The position numbers were made by a program, and so were the translations under genes. Positions 32,049 to 39,332 of a DNA stretch of 42,752 bases are shown one piece after another. A model generated the notes under the pieces. That model did not search any database. It was given only the letters and a program-made list of their open reading frames with translations, and had not been told where the DNA came from. The DNA comes from an uncultured Lachnospiraceae bacterium (GTDB lineage Bacteria > Bacillota > Clostridia > Lachnospirales > Lachnospiraceae): positions 1 to 42,752 of the forward strand of contig CADCII010000040.1 in assembly GCA_902801515.1 (NCBI GenBank), given 5' to 3'. Position 1 is the first letter of the stretch, and every line of letters begins with the position of its first letter.

Positions 32049-33227
32049 GTGAGAACAGTTAAAGATTATATCGAAAATATAAATCAACCGGATGACCGTG
32101 TACAGGCAGACCGTGCGCAGACCAGGGAGAAACAGATCATCCGTACCAGCATGATCGGCATCGGAGCGAATGCGGCTCTGGCCGGATTCAAGGCAGCGGT
32201 TGGAATCATGACTCGCTCCATCGCCATTGTACTGGACGCGGTAAACAACCTGTCAGATGCAGGTTCCTCCCTGATTACGATCATCGGGACGAAACTGGCC
32301 GGAAAACAACCTGACAAGAAACATCCCTTCGGCCATGGCAGGGTCGAATACCTGAGTGCACTCCTGATCTCTGTGATCGTGCTGTATGCAGGTATCACAT
32401 CCCTGATCGAATCGGTCAAGAAGATCATTCATCCATCCAGTCCGGACTATACGACGGTATCACTGATCATCGTCGCTGTGGCTGTACTGGTCAAGATCGT
32501 ACTCGGAAGGTACGTAAAGGGAGTCGGCGAAAAGGTGAATTCCGACTCACTTGTGAATTCAGGAACTGACGCCATGCTGGATTCAGTGATCTCCGCATCG
32601 ACACTGGTTGCGGCGATCGTGTATCTGACAGCCGGAGTTTCTCTGGAGGCATGGCTTGGCGCGGCCATATCCATCGTCATCATCAAGTCAGGTGTCGACA
32701 TGCTGCGTGAGACCATCTCCCAGCTGCTTGGGGAGAGTGTGGACGCAGAGTTTGCCCGGGCGATCAAAAAGACGGTGCTTTCATTTCCTGATGTCAGCGG
32801 CGCCTATGATCTGGTATTGAACAACTACGGACCGGATGCCTACAACGGTTCGATCCATATTGAAGTACCGGATACTTATACGGCAAGCGAACTGGACGAG
32901 CTGATCCGGTCGATCACGATGAAGGTCTATGAGGAACATCAGGTAATCCTGACGGCAGTCGGCGTCTACTCAGTCAATACCAGAGAGGATGAGGCTGCGC
33001 GGATGCGTGACAGGATATATGAAGAAGTCCGTGCACAGAAGTATGTCAACCAGGTACACGGTTTTTATGTGAATGAAGAAAAGAAGACAATCCGTTTCGA
33101 TGTGGTGGTGAGTTTTGATGCGCCGGACCGCAGGAAAGTCTGGACAGACGTCTGTGAAAAGGTACAGAAGATGTATCCGGATTACACGCTGATGGTGGCG
33201 ATGGATTCGGATTTCAGCGAAGAATAA
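32049..33227 (+). CDS. Cation diffusion facilitator (metal exporter)
   Basis: A protein of about 392 residues with six helices and a C-terminal cytoplasmic domain, exporting divalent metal against protons. The conserved KKHPFGHGRVE loop after helix 2 is clear. Helix 2 carries NNLSD and helix 5 NSGTD, giving an Asn/Asp-Asn/Asp transport site instead of the zinc-type Asp/His set; Asn-containing sites occur in manganese exporters such as MntE. The GTG at 32049 (RTVKDYIEN) follows AAAGGA; no ATG fits. It lies after the iron/redox cluster but behind its terminator, so is separately transcribed. The metal is inferred, not proven. Confidence 0.88.
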   Translation: MRTVKDYIENINQPDDRVQADRAQTREKQIIRTSMIGIGANAALAGFKAAVGIMTRSIAIVLDAVNNLSDAGSSLITIIGTKLAGKQPDKKHPFGHGRVEYLSALLISVIVLYAGITSLIESVKKIIHPSSPDYTTVSLIIVAVAVLVKIVLGRYVKGVGEKVNSDSLVNSGTDAMLDSVISASTLVAAIVYLTAGVSLEAWLGAAISIVIIKSGVDMLRETISQLLGESVDAEFARAIKKTVLSFPDVSGAYDLVLNNYGPDAYNGSIHIEVPDTYTASELDELIRSITMKVYEEHQVILTAVGVYSVNTREDEAARMRDRIYEEVRAQKYVNQVHGFYVNEEKKTIRFDVVVSFDAPDRRKVWTDVCEKVQKMYPDYTLMVAMDSDFSEE

Positions 33228-33286
33228 AAAATCCGGCGGCCAGTCTCAAGAACTGGCGGGATCGCGGAAAAAGGAGGAGACAGATA

Positions 33287-33526
33287 ATGAATAAACTTGA
33301 ACGCAAGGCAGCGATGATCGTTGCTGCGGCAACTGCGGGCGTGATCGTGTCCGGAGTCAAACTGATGAAGAAACATACAAAGTATCTGGCTGAGAAAGCA
33401 GCCGCCACTTTCGGACCGGATGATGAAAAATGGACAGAGCCGGAAGCACCAGAGACTGTGCCGGAAGAAACTGCAGCTGAAGAAGCAGCAGAAAATTTAA
33501 CTGTGGATTCTGCAGAAAATGATTGA
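33287..33526 (+). CDS. Small membrane-associated hypothetical protein
   Basis: A 79-residue protein: an N-terminal amphipathic/hydrophobic helix (AAMIVAAATAGVIVSGVKLM), a short basic stretch (KKHTKYLAEKAA) and a very acidic Glu/Pro-rich tail. AGGAGG lies 7 nt before the ATG. It is 60 nt after the metal exporter gene and its stop overlaps the -35 box of the infC promoter. Function unknown. Confidence 0.65.
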   Translation: MNKLERKAAMIVAAATAGVIVSGVKLMKKHTKYLAEKAAATFGPDDEKWTEPEAPETVPEETAAEEAAENLTVDSAEND

Positions 33527-33551
33527 CATGACCGTCTGCAGGTGGTAAAGT
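33523..33551 (+). promoter_or_regulatory. Promoter of the infC-rpmI-rplT operon
   Basis: A consensus TTGACA (33523-33528), 17 nt, TAAAGT (33546-33551). The predicted transcript starts near 33558 and has a leader of about 140 nt. Confidence 0.75.
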
Positions 33552-33557
33552 ATCTGC

Positions 33558-33690
33558 AGTTTTGAGACAGGAAAGCAGAGTATCCACTCTCACCCAGACG
33601 CCGAGCGGATAACCTTGCGGTTAGACGCTTTTCTTTATTTCAAGACAAGCGCAGCGTAACAAAGTGTCGTTCATAGCAGTACGGGAGGAT
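33558..33690 (+). ncRNA. Ribosomal-protein leader of infC-rpmI-rplT (L20-leader-like)
   Basis: The leader contains a GAGTATCCACTC stem region, then GCGGATAACC (33605-33614) facing GGTTAGACGC (33619-33628), followed by TTTTCTTT, which together form a terminator-like hairpin. In Firmicutes this operon is controlled by L20 binding its leader and causing premature termination. Position and layout fit; I could not check against the covariance model. Confidence 0.55.
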
Positions 33691-33696
33691 AAAACC

Positions 33697-34206
33697 ATTA
33701 GCGATTACATGATTAACGAACAGATCCGCGACAGAGAAGTTCGTTTGGTTGGGGAAGACGGAGAGCAGCTGGGCATTATGTCCGCAGCAGATGCGCTTAA
33801 ACTTGCTCAGGAGAGAGAACTTGACCTGGTCAAGATCGCTCCGCGTGCAAAGCCGCCGGTGTGCAAGATCATCGATTACGGCAAGTACCGTTACGAACAG
33901 GTACGCAAGCAGAAAGAAGCACGCAAGAAACAGAAGATCGTGGAATTAAAGGAGGTTCGCCTCTCCCCGAACATTGATGTGAACGACATGAATACGAAGG
34001 TTACTGCCGCCAGGAAGTTCCTTGAAAAAGGAAACAAGGTCAAGGCAACCCTTCGTTTCAGGGGACGTGAGATGGCGCATATGCAGGCGAGCAGGCATAT
34101 TCTTGAGGAGTTTGCTCAGAAGGTGGAAGATCTTGCTGTTATAGACAAGCCCATCAAGCAGGAAGGAAGAACTCTGACCTGCGTCCTGTCGCCAAAGAAG
34201 AACTGA
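33697..34206 (+). CDS. infC: Translation initiation factor IF-3
   Basis: A 169-residue protein that binds the 30S subunit and proofreads start codon selection. The protein begins (I)SDYMINEQIRDREVRLVGEDG, the universal IF-3 start, and continues with KPPVCKIIDYGKYRYEQ and the C-terminal IF-3 fold. The start codon is ATT at 33697, 8 nt after GGGAGG. Non-AUG starts on infC are conserved since IF-3 rejects them and so limits its own synthesis. The in-frame TTG at 33664 further upstream precedes the ribosome binding site and is not used. Confidence 0.97.
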   Translation: MSDYMINEQIRDREVRLVGEDGEQLGIMSAADALKLAQERELDLVKIAPRAKPPVCKIIDYGKYRYEQVRKQKEARKKQKIVELKEVRLSPNIDVNDMNTKVTAARKFLEKGNKVKATLRFRGREMAHMQASRHILEEFAQKVEDLAVIDKPIKQEGRTLTCVLSPKKN

Positions 34207-34227
34207 CCAAGAAGGAGGATCACAGCA

Positions 34228-34425
34228 ATGCCAAAAATGAAGACTAGCAGAGCAGCAGCCAAGAGATTTTCGAAGACCGGAACAGGCCTGCTTAGAAGGA
34301 ACAAAGCTTACAAGAGCCACATCCTGACCAAGAAGTCCACAAAGAGGAAGAGGAACCTGCGTAAGTCCACGATTATTGACCCGACGAATGCAGGAAACAT
34401 GAAGAAGATTCTGCCGTACATCTGA
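34228..34425 (+). CDS. rpmI: Ribosomal protein bL35
   Basis: A 65-residue basic protein of the large ribosomal subunit ([20 protein letters not shown], then NLRKSTIID and MKKILPYI), full length for the family. AAGGAGG precedes the ATG. It lies between infC and rplT in the standard order. Confidence 0.98.
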   Translation: MPKMKTSRAAAKRFSKTGTGLLRRNKAYKSHILTKKSTKRKRNLRKSTIIDPTNAGNMKKILPYI

Positions 34426-34480
34426 TAGGGCAGGAAAGGGATTTCGATCAGAAGACTAGATTGTTCAGGAGGATGAGACA

Positions 34481-34837
34481 ATGGCAAGAATTAAAGGTGG
34501 CTTGAACGCCAGGAAAAAGCATAACAGAGTTCTGAAGCTCGCGAAGGGCTACAGAGGAGCAAGAAGCAAACAGTACAGAATCGCCAAGCAGTCCGTCATG
34601 CGTGCTCTGACCAGCGCATACGCAGGACGCAAGCAGAGAAAGAGACAGTTCAGACAGCTGTGGATCGCACGTATCAATGCTGCAGCAAGGATCAACGGCA
34701 TCTCCTACAGCAAGTTCATGTTTGGACTGAAGCAGGCACAGATCGACCTGAACCGCAAGGTTCTGGCTGACATGGCAGTCAACGATCCGAAGGGATTCGC
34801 TGATCTGGCTGAGATGGCAAAAGCTAAGCTCGGCTGA
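34481..34837 (+). CDS. rplT: Ribosomal protein bL20
   Basis: A 118-residue protein ([38 protein letters not shown]), normal length. It is needed early in 50S assembly and represses its own operon through the leader. AGGAGG precedes the ATG. Followed by the operon terminator at 34859. Confidence 0.98.
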   Translation: MARIKGGLNARKKHNRVLKLAKGYRGARSKQYRIAKQSVMRALTSAYAGRKQRKRQFRQLWIARINAAARINGISYSKFMFGLKQAQIDLNRKVLADMAVNDPKGFADLAEMAKAKLG

Positions 34838-34858
34838 AAAAAGATATAGAAGATATCA

Positions 34859-34892
34859 GGGTTGTCGCATTCGATGATGTGACAACCCTTTT
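34859..34892 (+). terminator. Terminator of the infC operon
   Basis: GGGTTGTC (34859-34866) pairs with GACAACCC (34881-34888), with an inner CAT/ATG, followed by TTTT. Confidence 0.9.
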
Positions 34893-34926
34893 CTCATTAT
34901 CTCAACTACGGAGAAAGAACCGGGAA

Positions 34927-35829
34927 ATGAAAAAGCTGTCGGATATCTTAAAACAGCAGTATGGAGAGAAAATCTTCAAGATCTGTCTTACTTCCGGATG
35001 CACCTGCCCGAACAGGGACGGAAAAATCAGCCTTGGAGGCTGCAGTTTCTGTTCGGAAGGAGGTTCGGGGGAGTTTGCTTCTGCACCCGGAGATATCGAT
35101 ACACAGATTGAAGAGGCAAAAGAACGAATCCGGAATAAGACCTCGGCAAGCCGTTATATCGCGTATTTCCAGTCATTTACAAATACATACGGTGATGTTG
35201 AAACTCTTGAAAAACTATATGAAAGGGTGATCCGGAGAAAAGACATCGTGATCCTCTCGATCGGTACCAGGCCAGACTGCCTGGGGGAAGATGTGCTTGA
35301 GATGCTGAGGCGTCTGAATGAGATCAAACCGGTCTGGATCGAACTGGGGCTTCAGACAATGCATGATGAGACAGCGCAGAGGGTGAACAGAGGATATCAG
35401 CTTGTTGTTTTTGAAGATGCTCTGAACCGGCTGAAAAGCCTGGGGATCCAGGTGATCGTGCATGTGATCTTCGGTCTTCCGGGAGAGACCAGAGAGGATA
35501 TGCTGCAGACGATCCGTTACCTGGCAGCCCTTTCTCCGGGACCGGACGGAATCAAGCTTCAGATGCTGAATATCCTGAGAGGCACAGAGCTTGGAAGGCA
35601 GTATGAGGAGAACCCTTTCCCGCTTCTTTCTCTGGAGGAATATACAGATATAGCTGCTGAAAGTATAAGCATACTTCCGGAGGAGATGGTCATCCACAGG
35701 ATGACGGGTGACGGTCCCGGGAATATTCTGATCGCGCCGGACTGGGTCAGGAACAAGAAGAAGGTGCTGAATACGATCAGCAGAAAACTGAAGGAAAAGA
35801 ATGAGGTCTCCTTCACAAATAAATGTTGA
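34927..35829 (+). CDS. Radical SAM protein, TIGR01212/YhcC family
   Basis: A 300-residue radical SAM enzyme. The cluster motif is seen in CTCPNRDGKISLGGCSFC near the N-terminus. Family blocks follow: AYFQSFTNTYGDVE, IGTRPDCLGEDVL, WIELGLQTMHDETAQRVNRG and VHVIFGLPGETREDML. The reaction of this widespread family is not established. The start at 34927 (MKKLSDIL) is used; an upstream in-frame ATG at 34879 lies in the rplT terminator loop. The ribosome binding site is weak (GGAG at 13 nt). Confidence 0.9.
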   Translation: MKKLSDILKQQYGEKIFKICLTSGCTCPNRDGKISLGGCSFCSEGGSGEFASAPGDIDTQIEEAKERIRNKTSASRYIAYFQSFTNTYGDVETLEKLYERVIRRKDIVILSIGTRPDCLGEDVLEMLRRLNEIKPVWIELGLQTMHDETAQRVNRGYQLVVFEDALNRLKSLGIQVIVHVIFGLPGETREDMLQTIRYLAALSPGPDGIKLQMLNILRGTELGRQYEENPFPLLSLEEYTDIAAESISILPEEMVIHRMTGDGPGNILIAPDWVRNKKKVLNTISRKLKEKNEVSFTNKC

Positions 35830-35854
35830 CATTTTCAGGACGGTTTGGTATCAT
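35826..35854 (+). promoter_or_regulatory. tRNA-Leu promoter
   Basis: TTGACA (35826-35831), 17 nt, TATCAT (35849-35854), 11 nt before the mature tRNA. The -35 overlaps the stop of the radical SAM gene. Confidence 0.7.
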
Positions 35855-35865
35855 ACAATTCGTTC

Positions 35866-35950
35866 GCGGAAGTGTCGGAATTGGCAGACGAGCTAGACTA
35901 AGGATCTAGTGACTAATGCAGTCGTGTGGGTTCAAGTCCCATCTTCCGCA
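35866..35950 (+). tRNA. tRNA-Leu(AAG)
   Basis: An 85-nt class II tRNA: acceptor GCGGAAG pairs with CTTCCGC, the anticodon stem CTAGA/TCTAG closes the loop CTAAGGA (anticodon AAG), followed by a long variable arm and T-arm (GGGTTCAAGTCCC). Discriminator A73 is as expected for leucine. CCA is not encoded. A34 would need deamination to inosine. Accessory DNA begins at its 3' end. Confidence 0.95.
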
Positions 35951-35957
35951 GCTACTG

Positions 35958-35980
35958 ATACCATCAGATGGTATTTTTTT
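35958..35980 (+). terminator. tRNA-Leu terminator
   Basis: ATACCAT (35958-35964), loop CAG, ATGGTAT (35968-35974), then seven T residues ending at 35980. Confidence 0.85.
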
Positions 35981-36408
35981 CTGTCAACCATGCGGGTTTG
36001 AGAACCATCGCACTATCCATAAATGTCCATAAAACAACATATGTATTTACCACTGTTTAGCAAGGAATGATGTCAAAAATGATGTCGGATTGATGTCGTT
36101 AAAAGTCAGTATTTATAAGGGTTAGAGCAGATTTTGAACAAGTGGCTTTCTGTCACATATTCCACTGATTTTCTAATTATTGCGATTTTTGTCAATTGTC
36201 CTGCTTATCATTGGTCGATAATCTTTGCACTGAATGAAGCATAATGAAAACTCCGGAGCCGAAAAAGGCGGTACATCAGTGAAGATGTACCGTCATTAAC
36301 AAAGAGGAAACACTATGCCTCTGAAACAAATAAAGGTATCAGAAAACCCTGGTTACTTTGTCAGAGCATAATAGGCTATCTAACAAGTCACGGGCTTTCT
36401 GGGACCAT
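35981..36408. other. Island left end, no clear gene
   Basis: This AT-rich stretch holds the phased repeats, a perfect 9-bp hairpin (36269-36277 with 36284-36292), and a micro-ORF at 36315-36371 (MPLKQIKVSENPGYFVRA) with AGAGGA before its ATG. The micro-ORF may be a truncated gene or leader peptide. Nothing else is supported. Confidence 0.45.
36068..36097. repeat. Three phased TGATGTC repeats near the tRNA-Leu junction
   Basis: TGATGTC starts at 36068, 36080 and 36091, i.e. 12 and 11 bp apart, all in one orientation, about 115 bp from the tRNA end. Helical phasing and position fit arm-type integrase or excisionase binding sites of an attachment region. Confidence 0.4.
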
Positions 36409-36762
36409 TTATTTGCCTCGAAGGATTTCCAGCACCTTGATGAGTTTCCTTTTCTCTTCTTCTGACAAGGCAGAGATAGCAGCCTGCAGTTCATGATCCA
36501 GGGCAGTAGCCTTGTATTCCGGCATCATTTCTCCAACCAGAGCATCCAGCGTACAACCTGTCAGTTCTGCATAGTACACCAGCAGCCGGAGGGACATTGC
36601 AGTGCGCCCATTTTCAACGTTGCTGATGAACCCCGGAGTCACATTCAGTTTTTCAGCCACCTCAGCCTGAGTTAAGCCGTTTGCTATCCTCAATTCCTTA
36701 ACCTTTTCAGCAAGAAGCATGGCTTCCTGTATCTCTTTTTCATTTCCCTTACTTTTTGGCAT
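36409..36762 (-). CDS. XRE-family transcriptional regulator
   Basis: A 117-residue DNA-binding protein. The helix-turn-helix lies at about 18-75 (LRIANGLTQAEVAEKLN, TPGFISNVENGRT). The C-terminal part (HELQAAISALSEEEKRKLI) is probably a dimerisation helix. AGAGGT precedes the ATG. It is divergent from the membrane-protein gene at 36895 across a very AT-rich gap, the usual place for a mobile-element repressor. Confidence 0.88.
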   Translation of the reverse strand: MPKSKGNEKEIQEAMLLAEKVKELRIANGLTQAEVAEKLNVTPGFISNVENGRTAMSLRLLVYYAELTGCTLDALVGEMMPEYKATALDHELQAAISALSEEEKRKLIKVLEILRGK

Positions 36763-36881
36763 GTGTCTACCTCTTCATCTCGAGAATTACTTTTACAATA
36801 GATAGTATAATATAAATATCGCTTGAAAGAAATCAACTAATAGAATATAATATATAATAATAGTATACTTCGTTGTGGAGA
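36763..36881. promoter_or_regulatory. AT-rich divergent promoter region
   Basis: Runs of TATAATATAAATA and AATATAATATATAATAATA offer several -10-like boxes on both strands between the XRE gene and the 36895 gene. Exact promoters cannot be chosen. Confidence 0.4.
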
Positions 36882-36894
36882 GGAGATGACATGT

Positions 36895-37185
36895 ATGAAA
36901 AAAGCCTTGAAGCTGATTATTGCACTCCCGCTCATTATTATTCTATCTGTGGCACAGGTCCTTCTGACTGTATTCAGCATGCTTGGTTTTGCGTTAACAA
37001 TAGTCATATCATTTCTCATGTATATAGCATTGGCAATGATCTTGCTTTTTGGGCTGCAGCCGGTCAGCGAGATCGCAGTCATGAGCCTGGTGGCTACAGG
37101 GATCCTGATATCGCCTATAGTGATTGTAGGCGGAACTGCCCTTACGGCAGGCCTGAAACAGTTTCTGATCCTGTGGATCGAATAA
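36895..37185 (+). CDS. CD1845-like small membrane protein of conjugative elements
   Basis: A 96-residue hydrophobic protein with three helices (about 6-25, 28-52, 58-85) and the start MKKALKLIIALPLIIILS, which resembles CD1845-family proteins of Tn1549-like conjugative elements. GGAG lies 9 nt before the ATG at 36895. Function is unknown. Similarity is from memory of the family's N-terminus and layout, so moderate confidence. Confidence 0.55.
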   Translation: MKKALKLIIALPLIIILSVAQVLLTVFSMLGFALTIVISFLMYIALAMILLFGLQPVSEIAVMSLVATGILISPIVIVGGTALTAGLKQFLILWIE

Positions 37186-37321
37186 CTGCTGTAAAGCATA
37201 TAAAGGCAAGGCACCAAAAGACATGAATGTGCTTTACCGGAGAGACCTGGTATATATGCTTATATCAGGAACAGTGCAGGAAACCTACGGCCTGCTTCAT
37301 TATATGGAGGAGGGAGAAAAG

Positions 37322-37510
37322 ATGGACAAAGCGCTCCTTAGCCTGAATGAGGTTTGTGAGTACACTGGCTGGGGGAAAACAAAGGCCAGGGAAATACTGA
37401 AACGAAAAAACAGTAACTTTACGGTCAGACTTGGAAACCGTCTCTATGTGAATAAAAAGCTGTTCGATGATTATCTTGAGAAGTGTGCCAAGTATCATAT
37501 CCCAATATAA
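37322..37510 (+). CDS. xis: Excisionase-type winged-helix protein
   Basis: A 62-residue protein starting MDKALLSLNEVCEYTGWG, with KTKAREILKR and FTVRLGNRLYVNKKLFDDYL. This matches the Tn916 Xis-like MerR-type winged helix that bends DNA at att sites and directs excision. GGAGGAGGGAG precedes the ATG. An upstream extension of the frame is ignored. A terminator follows. No integrase is present in this part of the window. Confidence 0.8.
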   Translation: MDKALLSLNEVCEYTGWGKTKAREILKRKNSNFTVRLGNRLYVNKKLFDDYLEKCAKYHIPI

Positions 37511-37526
37511 TTTTTTATCGTATTGG

Positions 37527-37554
37527 TCAGGTCGGTATTTGCCGGCCTGATTTT
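37527..37554 (+). terminator. Terminator after the excisionase gene
   Basis: TCAGGTCGG (37527-37535) pairs with CCGGCCTGA (37542-37550, one G-T pair), followed by TTTTATTT. Confidence 0.8.
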
Positions 37555-37619
37555 ATTTAAGGACGCGTATTGGACTCGTATCGGGTATGCCGCATCATAC
37601 ATTAAGCGACAGGGAACGG

Positions 37620-37686
37620 ACATTCGATTCAGGACAGACAGATATGGGACAGCAAAAGATGTTTACTGATACTATCAGGCAAGTCA
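37620..37686 (+). repeat. Duplicated upstream region, copy 1
   Basis: This 67-nt segment, 36 nt before the HIRAN gene, is 58/67 identical without gaps to 39223-39289 upstream of the peptidoglycan-binding gene. A GTATGCCGC about 30-35 nt further upstream is also shared (37585 and 39193). It probably carries a common promoter or regulator site. Confidence 0.75.
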
Positions 37687-37721
37687 TCAGGCAGGAGTTT
37701 TATTATCAAGGAGGGATAGAT

Positions 37722-38024
37722 ATGAAGATATACTTTACTCTCACCGGAACAGATTATTACCATGGGAAGGACTATCTGAAGAACGGGATGAGAATCAAGC
37801 TGATCAAGGAGCCGGATAATCCATATGACTCTGAGGCAATCAGGGTAGAAATGGCTCCTCTTTCAAAGATCGGGTATGTCGCAAACAGCACGAAAACTGT
37901 GATAGGAGACAGCTGGAGCGCAGGCCGCATGTATGACCATATCGGAAAGAAGGCAGATGCAGTGGTAAAACTGGTAACAGAAAGAGGCGTATTGTGTAAG
38001 GTATGCAAAAAATCTTTGCGGTGA
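37722..38024 (+). CDS. Stand-alone HIRAN-domain protein
   Basis: A 100-residue protein consisting of one HIRAN domain: KIYFTLTGTDYYHG, MRIKLIKEPDNPYDSEAI, KIGYVANS. HIRAN domains bind DNA ends, notably free 3' ends, and are usually fused to helicases or nucleases. Here no partner domain is fused. AAGGAGGGA precedes the ATG. The next gene begins 26 nt downstream and is probably its partner. Mobile-element setting suggests a role in DNA processing or defence, but this is inference. Confidence 0.8.
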   Translation: MKIYFTLTGTDYYHGKDYLKNGMRIKLIKEPDNPYDSEAIRVEMAPLSKIGYVANSTKTVIGDSWSAGRMYDHIGKKADAVVKLVTERGVLCKVCKKSLR

Positions 38025-38050
38025 ACACTGACGGTAGGAGGGATAAGAAC

Positions 38051-38647
38051 ATGGAATACCAGAATGTTATGGTCAATGGAAAAACAATTACCATTCCGGA
38101 ATACTATCAAAAGGTTGATTCTATACCGGAGGATCCTAAAGATTCTATTCCTTTCATGGCACGGACCGGGAATGCAATGTGCTTTGCGCTGATTTTCCCT
38201 GTTGATGAATCAAAATCACTCCCACGTACAAAGGAAGCGCTGATTTCGGGAATAAGGCAGTTTCTCGGCGAGAACCAGGGACTGATACAGGTTGAGGCAA
38301 CTGAGGACTATGTATACAGCATCGTAAAAACCCTGAAAGAGCCGAGCGGTGTTCAATACACTCTGACATTTCAGAGATTTTATCCTGATTTCATTTTAAA
38401 CATACAGGCTTTTTTCGAGGAAACCGGAACTACAGGAATTCGTGAAAGTGTGGTTTATGAGATCTATCGCAGGCAGAACCCAGTCAGACTCGATGATGAT
38501 CCCTTTGCAGGCTGGGCAAGAGATCCATATGACGAAATTATCAGGAAAGGCAGCCTGATGAATTTGTCGGAGCAGGAGCAATTTGACGAACAGTTTCCGG
38601 AATTCCCATTAAGCATGTGCAGAGAATTCTTAAGGGCGATTATCTGA
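38051..38647 (+). CDS. Hypothetical protein cotranscribed with the HIRAN gene
   Basis: A 198-residue soluble protein (MEYQNVMVNGKTITIPEYYQ). It has an alpha/beta central part (CFALIFPVDESKSLPRTKEA, YTLTFQRFYPDFILNIQAFF) and an acidic C-terminus. No known catalytic motif is visible. GGAGG lies 9 nt before the ATG. I do not recognise the family. Clostridial mobile elements often carry such proteins next to small DNA-binding genes. Confidence 0.6.
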   Translation: MEYQNVMVNGKTITIPEYYQKVDSIPEDPKDSIPFMARTGNAMCFALIFPVDESKSLPRTKEALISGIRQFLGENQGLIQVEATEDYVYSIVKTLKEPSGVQYTLTFQRFYPDFILNIQAFFEETGTTGIRESVVYEIYRRQNPVRLDDDPFAGWARDPYDEIIRKGSLMNLSEQEQFDEQFPEFPLSMCREFLRAII

Positions 38648-38731
38648 TATGAGAAAAAGGGGAATATTTCCCAGTAATGCCACGAGGTAAACAATATGCG
38701 CTCATATATAACAAAATGGCTTCTCATAGCG

Positions 38732-38820
38732 TCATATGACCACATGCTGATGCTGTAGCGATTTTTCCTCTGATGATTGCTGCAGCGTCAGTAAATACAT
38801 TATCAGAGGTGGTCATATGA
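38732..38820 (+). promoter_or_regulatory. Structured 5' leader sequestering a start codon and SD
   Basis: Three complementary pairs exist. TCATATGACCAC (38732-38743) pairs perfectly with GTGGTCATATGA (38809-38820), covering the start ATG at 38817. Bases 38747-38762 pair with 38776-38791 (16 bp, three G-T). CCTCTGAT (38767-38774), in that hairpin's loop, pairs perfectly with ATCAGAGG (38802-38809), covering the ribosome binding site. Loop-to-SD pairing would make a pseudoknot. The arrangement predicts translational control of the following gene. Confidence 0.65.
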
Positions 38821-39065
38821 AAAGAGGAAGGGCGTACAGAAGGTATCGCAGGTATCTCGCAATCGTACACAAAAAGGGTGTTTCACGCCGGATCTACGAA
38901 ATGGACTGGTTCCGGACAGACGGAAAGTACAGCAAGGGACACATCGGCTGTGGCTGCTGGATGTGTAAACCGGGAAAGCGTTTCCACAGACCGTCATGGG
39001 AGGATGAGAGAAAGACCGCGGAGTGTATGAGGGATATTTCGGATTACAAAGACGGAAGATTCTGA
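38817..39065 (+). CDS. Small basic Cys-containing protein of mobile elements
   Basis: An 82-residue, very basic protein (MKRGRAYRRYRRYLAIVHKK). The middle part HIGCGCWMCKPGKRF has three cysteines that could bind zinc or RNA. It ends with SWEDERKTAECMRDI. The ATG lies inside the inverted repeat described above with AGAGGTGG upstream. I do not know the function; the charge suggests RNA or DNA binding. Confidence 0.65.
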   Translation: MKRGRAYRRYRRYLAIVHKKGVSRRIYEMDWFRTDGKYSKGHIGCGCWMCKPGKRFHRPSWEDERKTAECMRDISDYKDGRF

Positions 39066-39086
39066 TTGTGCGCGAGAAGAAAAAGA

Positions 39087-39124
39087 ACGGGGCTTTGTGT
39101 CTGAAAAAACACAAGGCCCTGTTT
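39087..39124 (+). terminator. Rho-independent terminator
   Basis: A 14-bp stem (39087-39100 with 39109-39122, two G-T pairs), then TTTCTTAAT. Confidence 0.8.
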
Positions 39125-39222
39125 CTTAATCACCAGTTTTCAGCATGCACAGAAAATAAATACAGAAAACGGACGGATGAGCACGCGGATGCGTATGCCG
39201 CCAGAACAAAGTTTCGGAACAA

Positions 39223-39289
39223 ACATTCGATGCAGAAATGACAGATTTGGGACAGTAAAAGATGTTTACTGATAACATCAAGCAAGTCA
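39223..39289 (+). repeat. Duplicated upstream region, copy 2
   Basis: Second copy of the 67-nt segment at 37620-37686 (58/67 identical). It lies 44 nt before the start of the peptidoglycan-binding protein gene. Confidence 0.75.
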
Positions 39290-39332
39290 CTTCACATTAT
39301 AGGCCGGGATAGGCCGGAAAGGAAGGAAACGG

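Noticed and set aside
36068-36097. CRISPR-type array
   Set aside because: The TGATGTC repeats are only 7 bp with 4-5-bp spacers; no CRISPR array or cas gene is seen anywhere in the window.
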